From Plicaturopsis crispa FD-325 SS-3 (Eukaryota; Basidiomycota; Agaricomycetes; Amylocorticiales; Amylocorticiaceae): DNA of 23,613 nt. Made by a program: the position numbers and the translations under genes. Positions within the stretch are counted from its first letter, which is position 1, and each line of letters starts with the position of its first letter. The stretch is from the NCBI GenBank assembly GCA_000827205.1, contig KN832582.1:4731-28343 (forward strand), given 5' to 3'. Positions 9,054-18,640 of the stretch are shown here, one piece after another. Under the pieces are notes generated by a model, which was not told where the DNA came from, searched no databases, and saw only the letters and a list, made by a program, of their open reading frames with translations.

Positions 9054-10424
9054 ATGCCGAACGGTCTCGCGACCAGGACCTCTTCCTTTCCTACAAAAAG
9101 GAGGGGGAAGTGGCCACCCGTTGGCAAACATCTCCAGCGTGCAAGCCTATCTCTCATCGTGGGCATGCCATACGATGTAATCCTTGCCGTACGTGTTTTC
9201 TCTCGGAATACACGCTGAAAAATCATTGGTCGTGCTCTCTAGGTTGCTTCTGAGCTTGAGCCGCGAGACCTCTACAACCTGGCCTACGTAAACAAGGAAC
9301 TTTCTGGCCTGCTTCTGAACAAGTCCAGCTCGTCGAATGCGATTTGGAAGCGTGCCCTCGCTCGCACCGGCCTCCCGCCTTGCCCGGACGATTTGACTCT
9401 GCCAGCATATACTCGCCTGGTATTTTTCAATAAGTGCACGGTTCGTCCAATGCGCCATCGTGTGGCTATATGCTATAATGATACAACCGGCAGTTCTGTT
9501 GGGCTACGGTGTATACGGTCTCATGGATGCTCAAGCTCCGTTGCTGCGAGAGATGTGAACTGACATAGTGCGTCTCTCTATGTCTTCTACATACCCCATT
9601 CGTCTTTTCATTCCTGCTCAGTCTCGTCCGAGCCGACCGTCTAGACGACGAATTCAGAGAACAAGGAATCCACGAGAGCTGTCGCGCCTACTACCTTTGG
9701 CATCATATGCTACGGCCTATGGGGGTGTACAAATGTTCTGGCTGGGAGTATTACAAGCGCGCGGAGGTAGACTTGGTTCTTCAGGAGCTCAAACACATTG
9801 CTTTACATCGTGATGGGCTTAATGATTTTCTGGAGTCGCGTGCCAAAATTATAGGTGCAAGCAGAAATGTGCGTTCATCGGTTCTACAACCCTGACATGC
9901 AACTAATCAGCCCGGCTGTAGTTCGCTCGCGTCGCAGCATTATGGGAATGTGAAGAACGTTGGAGGAGCAAGGACCTTCTGAAATACGAGTGTTTCGTAG
10001 ACCGACGCCGCGCGCATGTCCAATTCTCTTTGCTAGCTATCTTCCGCTGTCTGATATCGATTTAGAATATTGGAGAGGCTCGCGAAGGACTTCCACGAAG
10101 AATGGCCGATTGAAGTGGACTTCCTGCGAACCTGCTCTTGCACAACTACGGAATGGAATAGGTCATGCTATAATCCCTTCAAGAGCATGTTCTTGTCCTC
10201 TTCGCGACTCTTTTGGCCCCACACACACAGACAGTTGACTGATGACGGTGCGTATAGTTTCTCCTACGTCAGCTTTAGAGATGCTTATGTAGTCTTCAGA
10301 TTGGGAGGACTTGAAGCCTGTTATCCTCCAGCACTTATCAGGCATGAGAGACCACCCTTTCACCCGAGACGGTCTAGAATGTTTTGATCCGCGACAGGAA
10401 GAGGGTCGGGGGTACCTATTCTAA
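9054..10424 (+). CDS. F-box protein (paralogue 1)
   Basis: It is likely the substrate-receptor subunit of an SCF ubiquitin ligase. The exons are 9054-9188, 9243-9440, 9494-9567, 9622-9868, 9922-10017, 10076-10247 and 10300-10424, for about 348 aa. A basic N-terminus leads into the F-box, MPYDVILAVASELEPRDLYN then LAYVNKELSGLLLN, followed by NAIWKRALARTGLPPCPDDL. Then comes a Cys pattern CX2C-X14-CCX2C that could bind metal, and helical C-terminal exons ending LTDDDWEDLKPVILQHL. Phases close everywhere. The junction at 10018-10075 needs an odd acceptor (TTGGAG); the obvious acceptor at 10065 breaks the frame, and without splicing the protein stops at 10065. The gene matches the F-box gene at 12768 in layout, including an identical 198-nt second exon. 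It may be functional or just starting to decay. Confidence 0.7.
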
Positions 10425-10988
10425 TCATCCATGATAGCTATGCCCATAACTTTTCTAATGGCATCGTTGCACTTATGGCCAACCGGCTACAGCTCTGCAT
10501 CTATAGGATAGTAGGACCGTCATTGTAGTCACAGGCGGCTGACGGAACGCAATGCATGCATATTATGCCATGCTCGGCAACGTCAAGACAAGGCCCCATA
10601 ATATATGCACCCTCTGACAAGTTGCTAGATGCCCTCGTACTTAAAAACAGGCGTTCAGGTCAAAATGAGTGGCAATGACCACGCTTGTGCCTGCGGGACT
10701 CGCTTCATCGCGATCGTAAAGCCCGCTCCCGCTCTACGTATTTTTCTATCCCGCTGTGGAACATACGCTACAGCATCATGTATATAGAATGCGAGACACC
10801 GCAGGACGAATATCTCCTAGCACGGAAAGACGATCATAATCAGCATGGAGAACCTGGATCTTATTCAGAGCGTACTCCCGCATCGTCAGAGTGTGAAATG
10901 ACAGGGCAAACATTGACCAGAGGTGCTGCGTCGTAATCAGGAAACAACAAAATTAAGACCGAACCGAGCATTTGATATGCCTCTCCAT
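10425..10988. other. Convergent intergenic region
   Basis: This lies between the 3' ends of the F-box gene (plus) and the RING gene (minus). A short frame at 10685-10936 has no motif or splice partner. There is a GCATGCATATTATGCC-like palindromic patch near 10553. I see no gene. Confidence 0.5.
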
Positions 10989-11880
10989 TCACCATTCCAG
11001 CCCTTCGAAATATTCTGCCAGCGGGTTGGTTGAAGCGCCAGTATCGTCCTCTGCATTGTCCCCTTCATTTTGTCCATCATTCTGCATCACAAATTTCTTC
11101 AACTTCCAGTTGATCGGTGGGACCGCGCTCACATGGTGCCTGCAGGAGGGGCAAGTGAAATTAAGGTCTTGGTGTTCCACTATAGATTTGTAGTTGATCG
11201 CAAAGAACCATTCGTCAAGGCACGCTTCGCAATATACGTGGCCACAGGGGAGGCTATGCGGTTGATCAGGGCTGATCATTCGTATGATATGCAGGGGAGA
11301 AACATACACACGGGGAATTTTCATAGTACGCATACATACTTCGCAAGAAATTAGGTCCTCAATGTTTTCGCGTTGTTTTGCCTATGAACAGCGGATAGAG
11401 AAGTTAGAGACTTTCACTTCAGCAGGTGTTATGATCAGGCGCACGACAGATTTCTTCAACTCGGAAACCTCCTGCCTCAGGTCGTGGATTGTCTTCCTCA
11501 ACGTGGCGTTGCGCTGCGTGCGGGGTCAGAGGAGTCTATCGACACGACAGACCAATACCTTTTGGAGAGATCTCATTCCCTGCTACGTAGGCAGGTTCAG
11601 ATGTAAAGTGATGGTGAAAAGGTAAAGCGACGCGTACCTCGACCTTACGGTCATTCTCTACGTCGACGGAGGGAGGTTCCACGGAAGCGGGAACTTGCGC
11701 CTCTCCGCGCTTTCGGTAAGACTGAGACGGTCTTTTTTTCGCGAGTCTCTTCGACTCTTCGTCGGACGACACGACGATAGCGTGCTCTTCATCTCTCCCG
11801 TTGTCGTCACGCCCGTGGGGGATTGCGAACCGGCGCCGCTTTGATGAGAGCGGATGACTTTCGACGCTCACTTCTGACAT
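10989..11880 (-). CDS. RING-finger protein with coiled coil
   Basis: It is probably an E3 ubiquitin ligase. The exons in transcript order are 11880-11638, 11582-11559, 11513-11448, 11381-11308 and 11253-10989, for 223 aa. The introns are 55, 45, 66 and 54 bp and all phases close. The order is an N-terminal basic and acidic low-complexity part (SSKRRRF, VVSSDEESKRLAKKRPS), then a coiled coil (TLRKTIHDLRQEVSELKK), then a RING-HC with CEVC, LPCGHVYCEAC and FTCPSC. The last intron (11254-11307) is in frame with the exons and gives C-X2-C-X11-C-X-H-X2-C-X2-C-X22-C-X2-C. If it is retained, the second spacer becomes 29, still allowed. The tail is acidic (EGDNAEDDTG). Start is the ATG at 11880, the first in frame. 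It lies between the two F-box genes on the opposite strand. Confidence 0.82.
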
Positions 11881-12559
11881 TACCGTAGATTACGAGTAGA
11901 ATTCTTTGCAAGTAGAATGTAGATGAACGAGATTTGGTATAGTCAACGTAGTACTTAAAATTTCGGAGGAAGGGAGAATGACCATGAGTGTGAGGCGTGC
12001 GCGAGAAGATTTCCATCTGTGACTCGTTCAATTGACCGGGACCGGCTGCTTAAGCGCGCTCAAAGAGCTGGCGAAAACCGGCGCGGTCAAGATCAAATAT
12101 CCGCGCGCCGCATTGCGAGCTCATTGTCCATAATTATATAAAGTCTTGCCAGCACGTACGGCGCCTAGGACTCGTGAGCTTACCGCCAGAAAGCCCGAAC
12201 CTTAGCTGTGAACGCCAGGCCCAAAAAACGTCCGAATCAGCCGGGTTAGGATCAAACATGAGTACGAACCGATAGGCGGGGTCCTGTGGGGTCTCCGTAC
12301 GTACCCGTACCGCCGCTTTCTGTCTACGCGTAGTTTTCTGACTTTGCTAGCCCATACACCCCACAACTACTTGATCTGAGGTATCTTTACTGGCTCACAT
12401 AAATAATCCATGCATGCCAGGTGGATGGATGGAGCGATGGGGATGGGATTGCGATATCCGTGTTGCAAACCCCGATCATGAGCCTCGAGGCCGTCATGAA
12501 AGGGCCTTTGTCCAGTGAGCATATAACACAGCGCCCTTTCGTATCTCGTCCTCATCATC
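11881..12559. other. Divergent intergenic region between RING and second F-box gene
   Basis: This is a shared upstream region of about 680 bp. A TATATAAAG box sits at 12135-12143 but is more than 400 bp from the F-box start, with no exon identified after it. The stretch 12040-12115 is rich in CGCG. No coding frame is supported. Confidence 0.5.
12135..12143 (+). promoter_or_regulatory. TATA-box-like TATATAAAG
   Basis: This is a perfect TATA consensus match in the divergent spacer. No start codon lies at a typical distance. It could serve an unseen 5' UTR exon of the second F-box gene, or be chance. Confidence 0.25.
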
Positions 12560-12767
12560 ATGGCTTCACCCCCCCCGCTCACGCACAAAACCAGATGCCT
12601 CTGGAATCAAATCCCCCCGTACCCGGAAAAATTGTTCCCTTGGTTCCGCGAGCGTTGCCGCCTCCACCACCGTTTCCGTCCGACCGAGGAAAAAGAAGGC
12701 TAGGACAGCTGGTACTCCCGTGAGCGACGATGCAGTCAGCGCTGGACCTACCTTGTGCCTCGCGGCA

Positions 12768-13989
12768 ATGTCTCTGGACATTATCCACGAGGTCGGTTAA
12801 CATATCTCACGCGTTGTATTCACCAGCTTACATGCGACGCCATAGATCGTGGAGTTCTTACATCCGAAAGACATTCTTGCGCTGACTCGCACCTGCAAAG
12901 GTCTCGCACATTGGCTCACCAATCAGATGTACGACGCTATATGGAGGCGTGCGCTGAATCGCACGTACGACGGCATCCCGCATCCATCGCACGACCTTAC
13001 CTGGTACCAGTACACGAGGCTCGTAGAGATATACGTCTGCCATGTTAGTGGTCCCATCGGTCTACTTTGATATATACTGACCGCCTCACGCCTCAACAGT
13101 TTTGCGGAAGACGGATGTTTGCAAAGTGTGGCATCATGTGGGCCCTTGGCGTACGATGCTGTAAAGAATGTAGAGCTACAAGGTCAGTGACAAGGTTTCG
13201 TTCCAAGGTCAGACTTCTCATAACGTACGAAAGGCCCGACAAGGTAGTCGCAGATCCCCAAGCGTTCGCCTTCCATTTCGGGGTTCGGTCCATCCTGGGT
13301 AGCGTAGATCCGACCTGGGTCCTCAATGTACACAAAGAGAGGCGCTTGCCACCCCAAAGCAACGTACTATATTCGAAGGCGGATGAGATTCGAGGCGTTT
13401 TGCAACACCTCGAAGATCTTGCACTTAAGGATCATGTTGCCCTAAAGGCGTTTGTGCAGTCTAGGGCGGCATCCGTTCGCGATACTGCTGCCGTACGTCT
13501 CTAGCTCGATGAAATTTCCGTCTCTAGCTCTGATTGTATCTGATTCACTGCAGTTTGCGAGGCTCGCGGATACATGGACAATGCATCACCGCTACGAGAG
13601 CGACAAACTTGAAACGGCGCGTCGTACTGCCAGCCGCGACTGGTAAGGATTCGACTAGAGACTTATAACTCATTTGTAACCACCTCTCTGTTATCTACAG
13701 GGTCATGCAACGCCTCGCAAAGCCGAAGTCTGAGTGGACGCTTGAGGTCGAATACCTTGAGACTAGGCCCTACTCCCGCATGGCGTATGAATTCCTCAGG
13801 CATCCTGTCATGTATAGCCCCCATTGCATGGATGAATCCAGTACGTCCGTCAAATCTTCTCGTCTATACACAGGTATTGATCGTTTTGTAGGGTGGCTCA
13901 CGGTTCAGGATCGGGTACACAAAGCCCTCCGGTGCCTAAGGACTAATCTGGAACAGAACAAGGAAAGCCTAAATCTTCTAGCCGATTGA
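12768..13989 (+). CDS. F-box protein (paralogue 2)
   Basis: It is a probable SCF ubiquitin-ligase receptor. The exons are 12768-12791, 12846-13043, 13100-13492, 13554-13642, 13701-13840 and 13892-13989, for 313 aa, and all phases close. The F-box is MSLDIIHEIVEFLHPKDILA then LTRTCKGLAHWL, followed by AIWRRALNRTYDGIPHPSHD. Then come YTRLV, a CX2C-X17-CCX2C motif (CHFCGRR to RCCKEC), a middle domain and helical exons (FARLADTWTMHHRYESDKLE). It shares AIW-RAL-RT, P-DLT, YTRLV and matching introns with the gene at 9054. The frame upstream of ATG 12768 stays open and encodes a Lys/Arg-rich leader typical of this family (RPRKKKARTAG). It reaches an ATG at 12560 only if the run of eight C at 12569-12576 were shorter by one base. 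The leader is therefore either lost or hidden by an error. Confidence 0.75.
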
Positions 13990-14102
13990 TACCAGTACTA
14001 TGCATTTGGGCTGTTCGTTTTTGGTTCGTTTCTATACGAGCTATTGTCACATATTCGCTATTAGTTCACTGCTATCTTTGTAATGTGTGCCAGCCTTAGC
14101 CA

Positions 14103-14756
14103 TTGTACAGCATAATATCCAATGAATGTGCTCTAGATTCGATTATGTGCTCGCTGGCAGACGTACGGAGGATGTCCTATAGTTTCCTCGAGCTGGACGC
14201 CGTCTGGGACATCTGCGCGCGTGAAGTACGCGTTAACGTGCTGCATGATATTGGACCGGGAGGAACCCGAACGAAAGCTCACACACTTCGATTTGCTCCT
14301 GAAAATAGACTCTGCATTTGGTTGAGTGCTTAACCCAGATCTCGAGACGAGGGGTTCGGTACACACCGGCTATGTCCCGTGCATCATCTGATAGCTCTGT
14401 CATGTTTTCAGCTGGCGGAGGTCAATGTGCAGGTGTCATCCATTTGATCTTTAGGTTACCACAATGCTTGGCCCTCCAACCCGGCGCGCTGTCCAGTGAG
14501 GAGTTCTATTTGGCGATACGGCAGTATGATCCTATGCCTTCTCTCGATGTACTCGTGGGTCCTTATCTGGAATTTGGGCTTGCGGGGGGTTTTCTTTGTG
14601 ATCCCATTCCACATAGCCTGCACGTTATCACCCTTTCCCAGGTGATTTCACACTTTGCCAAGACGCTGATGAATATAGAAGACCGTGCACTCATGCAGAT
14701 TCTGCCCATAGATAGAGTGCGTATACTTTCCTCAATATCTGAACTAAGTACTTGAT
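14103..14756 (+). CDS. Weak coding signal, unidentified
   Basis: Two open stretches look protein-like. The first, 14103-14335, contains CSLADVRRMSYSFLELDAVW and TKAHTLRFAPENRLC. The second, about 14456-14756, contains LPQCLALQPGALSSEEFYLA and LVGPYLEFGLAGG. A splice joining them would start near GTTGAG (14320) and end at TTTAG (14455), but I could not close the phase with confidence. The first part resembles the start of F-box/LRR-type proteins, weakly. It could be a relic. Confidence 0.28.
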
Positions 14757-16049
14757 CCTTATTTTCCTGGATACTGCCCAATATTGGTCTGGGACTGGGG
14801 CAAGCTGCGAAATTTTCACCACCTGACGACGATTTTGCTAGGGTATAGATTTATCTAACTGGAATTGACCTTTATCCCATAATGCATAGACTCCCGTTAA
14901 GCTACTGACTCCAGGAAAGGCGCCTCCTTATCCTGCCTAATTTGGCAAAAGCGTAGTTGTTTGTTTATTTGTATTTGCTTGACTGCACCTTTACTTCTAT
15001 GCATCTTGGCCTATTTTCCATGGTGCATTTTGGGGGATGTTCCTTACCGTCGCAAGCGACAGTACCTATCTGGGCATCTTGAGACCTTCCGTTCAAGGTG
15101 CCCCAAATTTTTGTGAGCACGGCCAGATTGTCAATATTATTTGAATTGATTTTCTCTGTCTTTTTCTAAGGAAAAGGTTCCGGGTCGCGGAGTTGAAAAT
15201 TGACATCGATTCATGAGCATGTGCGAACTGCCTGTATTTCTCCATGCTCAACGCTCACATTCCATGGTACTGTGGTTAGCACTGTGGCCATGCATTTGCC
15301 GTTGCGCACACCTTCAAGAGTACGTGCGGTGCAGTACACGTTCCGGACTCGACCAACAGGGCGGCGCACTGAATGGGCAAACTCAAGCCTGTAATTAGTT
15401 AAAGTACGTATCTCTCTGTCTTTCTGGCCAGCACGGTCACTTTGCTCACATTTAAAACAGATGTCCATGTGCACGACGGTCATGTTGGACAAAAGCGCTT
15501 GTAAATGGACTCTTCAGAAAGTCGAAAGTCCATTCAAAAAATCTGTCTCTTTGGGCGTGTAATAAGCGCCCATGGGCCTAAAGCCTTGGGCGAAATTCAC
15601 CGTAAAACCGCATCTGCAAAAGCACAGCAAAAAGGTAGGGTAAAACTGAAAGATGCCTGTCAGAATCGAACTCGAAACTTTCGCGGGTCTGGGCTTGGGC
15701 GCTTAACATTGTCGCGGAATGCGTGTAAGTCTGTCTATGTCATTTCTTCAATCGTCGACCTTTGTCTGACTCATTCCTCCCATATTTGTGTGCCTCCTTC
15801 ACTCTATTCTGTACAGATTCAAGACGATATTCAGACAACATTCGGCTGCTCGGTATTCTGTTCTCTCACAAAACGACGCTTAGACTACAACTGCCGCCTC
15901 AGAAGGTCATACTTACCCACCTTGGCTGCTTTCTTCGCCGCTCTCTGTATCACGTTCTTGATAGCGTTCGCTTTCACTTGCAAGTGCGTCTATGATTCCT
16001 CGGTCTGACGCTCTCAAATTGACGCCGCATCTGCGCCCTCTAGAACGCG
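14757..16049. other. No gene assigned; tRNA-like patch
   Basis: 14757-15200 is AT-rich with no frame of interest. On the minus strand 15390-15215 has an open run (FAHSVRRPVGRVRNVYCTAR) after an acceptor-like TTACAG, without known motifs. A tRNA-like patch lies at 15652-15722. On the minus strand near 16040-15920 there is an acidic open run (SESERYQERDTESGEES) with a perfect GTAAGT donor, but no partner exon. I name none of these as genes. Confidence 0.4.
15652..15722 (-). other. tRNA-like remnant
   Basis: On the minus strand the sequence contains GTTAAGCGC, as in tRNA D arms. About 35 nt later comes TCGAGTTCGATTCTGAC, which resembles a T arm with a B-box (GGTTCGANNCC). The anticodon and acceptor stems do not pair, so it is not a working tRNA. 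It could be a decayed tRNA or a tRNA-derived SINE head. Confidence 0.25.
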
Positions 16050-16416
16050 ATGGCCAAGTTTCCGGTCAAGCTTTCGAAAGGCCTGTACACAAATCGAAAA
16101 TCGGCTCGTAATGACGCGATAGACGCCGTCAGAGCGTATTTCGATAGACGTGGATGGCTGGAAGAGGAGGACTACAAAAAGTCGTATCAGGCTTGGCCGG
16201 CGCCCACGGACATTGTGAGGGCTGAAATCCGGTGAGTTTCAATTTCTCTATCTCTTGCGAAAAGTTGGCCTAATCTTGGATTTGGTTTTCAGAGGCGGCT
16301 TTCACTACAGCCGCGATGAAAACGGTTACAACGCGTTCGGCCCCCATATTACGGTCGATTTCTTCACGGCGGAGCGTCGACTCATACCTGCCTGCCATAT
16401 CTTCAAGTCCCCCTAA
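16050..16416 (+). CDS. Small orphan protein, 101 aa, two exons
   Basis: The exons are 16050-16231 and about 16293-16416, with a 61-bp intron (GTGAGT donor, TTTTCAG acceptor) in phase 2. The start MAKFPVKLSKGLYTNRKSAR is the only in-frame ATG near the front. The protein begins basic, has an acidic helix (RGWLEEEDYKK), then GGFHYSRDENGYNAFGPH and a beta-like end (ITVDFFTAERRLIPACHIF). There is no signal peptide or membrane segment. It looks like a compact conserved domain, but I do not recognise the family. The frame is continuous, with no damage. Confidence 0.65.
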
Positions 16417-17462
16417 AAGATGTATACATGGTAAGTTCAATCCGTTCGAATGCAACTCATGCACATATACGCAATCGTTAACTTATGCCTTCGGTAGAGC
16501 CTGATCTACAATGTACATTCCATCGAAAAAAATTGAAGTTTTCTTGCTACGCCAAATTCGAATCGAAAATCCAGGTCCCTCTCATCTCGCTAGGAGATCA
16601 ATGTGGGCGAGACGCTTGACTGCACCGGCGTTACGCTTGACGCGTCTCGCCCTACCGGCGCTACACCACATGGTCTTCATTACCCCAGGTAAGTTCGCAG
16701 TTCGCTCGCTCGTCCATGCCCCTGCATAAGTTTATGCTCAATCGCCCCTCATCTGACGTTCATTGCAGGTGACCATTTTCCAATTCTTCTGACGTCCTTG
16801 CATTGTCCATGAGCCGTCTTCCATCCGATCGGTTGCTGCAGCAGTACGCGCCCTCTTACGCGGACAGCGCGAACATGCCGCACCGTCACTACCACTGCCA
16901 ATTACTACCCGTTTCGTCAGGACGCGATCTATGGCGAGCCCATGTCTGACCAGTTCCTGCTGCCGCCGCTCGTCCAAGCCCTCTGTGCTCCGTGACGAGC
17001 ACGAGCACCTACGATGTACTCACCGCACGCCATCTACCGCGACATGCGCACGAGACCAACTGAGCCGCCCTCCGCCATTCAACGCTCGACCTGGCCAAGA
17101 TTGTATGCCGCTGGTGCGGCCTGTATATACTAGTGCATGCATCTGCGCCCTGCATGCGCAGACGCTGCAATTCGACGAGCTCCGCGCGGGAAACAAGTCG
17201 CGCACGCATACCAAGCTGCCGTGTTCGGAGGGAGTCCGAAGATGAAGATGAAGCTCTTCCGGGATCATTCACTTGTGCGTGCTCCGTTTCATTTCGTATG
17301 CGTGCCTTTGTTGATCGTGCGCCGTTTACTTTTGTTAATCGTGTGCCGGTTGCCTTTGCTAATCGCGCCTAGTTTTCCCTCTCTCGCCCGTCGACTATGG
17401 CCGGTTAAACCGTACGGCGTCCGGATCCGCAATCCTGCATCCTTCACCGTGGTCACGCCTTC
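16417..17462. other. No gene assigned, GC-rich from about 16800
   Basis: It contains the hairpin at 16605-16652. From about 16800 the base composition becomes GC-rich and many overlapping frames are open on both strands, as expected from composition alone. This is where the N-terminal half of the transporter relic should lie, but no recognisable transmembrane segments were found. Confidence 0.4.
16605..16652. repeat. Perfect 11-bp inverted repeat
   Basis: GGGCGAGACGC (16605-16615) is the exact reverse complement of GCGTCTCGCCC (16642-16652), with a 26-nt loop. There is no T-run, so it is not an obvious terminator. Two ACCGGCG copies sit in and beside it. Confidence 0.7.
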
Positions 17463-18640
17463 ATCGTGGTGCAACGCGCAACCAGCCTGACCCTCTGGTA
17501 CCCGCGCTTCCGCTTGCAGTACCGCATCGGGCTGTTCTTAGGCGCATGCTCCGTCGCGGGGCGCGTTCTCGGGTCTGTCTGCCCGCGTGGGCGATCGGGT
17601 TCATGGGCGGCATGGGAGGGCTGGAGGGCGGAGTTGGATCTTTGTGCGTGATTTGTTTTCCCTGCGTATGCGTCCCTTATTGACCACCGTTCATTCGTTT
17701 TCTACCGCTCACTCATTGCCCACCTTTCACACTTATGTTCTACGCCAATTGTGTTAAGAACCATTTCGCGACACGCGCATGCGCATGCACTGGCACATAC
17801 TAGAAGGCATCGCGACCGTGCTCGGCGTCGGCGTCGTGGCGCCACGCGTCACTGATCATGACGCCGACGCCGTGTACCCTCAACTGACACTGTGTCTACA
17901 CACAGTGCTCGTCGATTACCCGGAAACGGCGACCTTCCTCACGCCGGAGGAGCGCGCGTTCGTGCTGCACTGTAAATGTACGTCCTTCCGCCGTAGATGC
18001 GCGAGTGATAGGTTTTTAACACGAAACGCTGACACGTTAACTACACGCACGATATACATGTACGCTTTCACGCAAAACACAATATGCACACCACTCCCCC
18101 ACCCCTCACCTCCGCCCTACACGCCCGCAGAATACGACCTCTCCGCGCGCCGTGCTTCATGTGGGCTACATTCCGCGGCTGGCAGATGTGGATGCTCTGA
18201 TCTCGCGCCCTAATCAATTCTAACCACTGACTGCGCTCTCACCGACCCCTCCTAGCCCCTCCCCGCGTACTACGATCCCCCTTGAACGGCTACTAACCAC
18301 GCACCTACACATCATGAACAACGCCCGCCAGCCCTAGCAGTATTTGCCTTTGGGCGTTTGGGCACCACTCGGACCGCCTGCGCGCGCGCGCCTTTCGTGC
18401 TCGCGTGGCTCGCGATGGCGCTCGTCGGGTTCGCAATCACATCTCACCTGTGCACACGTAGTGGAGGGACAAGCGGGACCTTTCTCGTACCTATTTGCCT
18501 CACCCGTGCATATTTACCCTTACCCGTGCCTCTTCTCCGTTACCTGCGCCTATCCTTCCTCCAGTATAGCCAGCTCGTCCGCGGGTCATCTCCTCGGCGT
18601 TCTCACAGCACTTCTGCAGCGGCATGGGCGATTGGGTTGA
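17463..18640 (+). pseudogene. Major-facilitator transporter relic (TNA1/Dal5-like)
   Basis: Motif blocks of anion:cation-symporter-type permeases occur in the right order but in shifting frames. LTLWYPRFRLQYRIGLFLGA (17489-17548) comes first, then AFSGLSA, AWAIGFMGGMGGLEG and SWIFV, each in a different frame within 130 bp. Next, after an intron-like gap, come EGIATVL and VLVDYPETATFLTPEERAFV (about 17803-17965), then HVWATFRGWQMWML (about 18155-18199). APFVLAWLAMALVGFAI (about 18386-18440) and SGGTSGTFLV follow. An intact member has 12 membrane helices in about 500 residues; the first third is not found. At least three frameshifts make it non-functional. Intact relatives import nicotinate, allantoate or similar organic anions. 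Confidence 0.72.

Noticed and set aside
13841-13891. Continuous reading through this segment of the second F-box gene
   Set aside because: It has a GTACGT donor and TTGTAG acceptor and matches the intron position in the paralogue; its length of 51 explains why the frame stays open.
15505-16008. Plus-strand open frame of 167 codons with a hydrophobic end
   Set aside because: It overlaps the tRNA-like patch, has mixed composition without motifs, and its hydrophobic part coincides with pyrimidine-rich DNA upstream of the gene at 16050.
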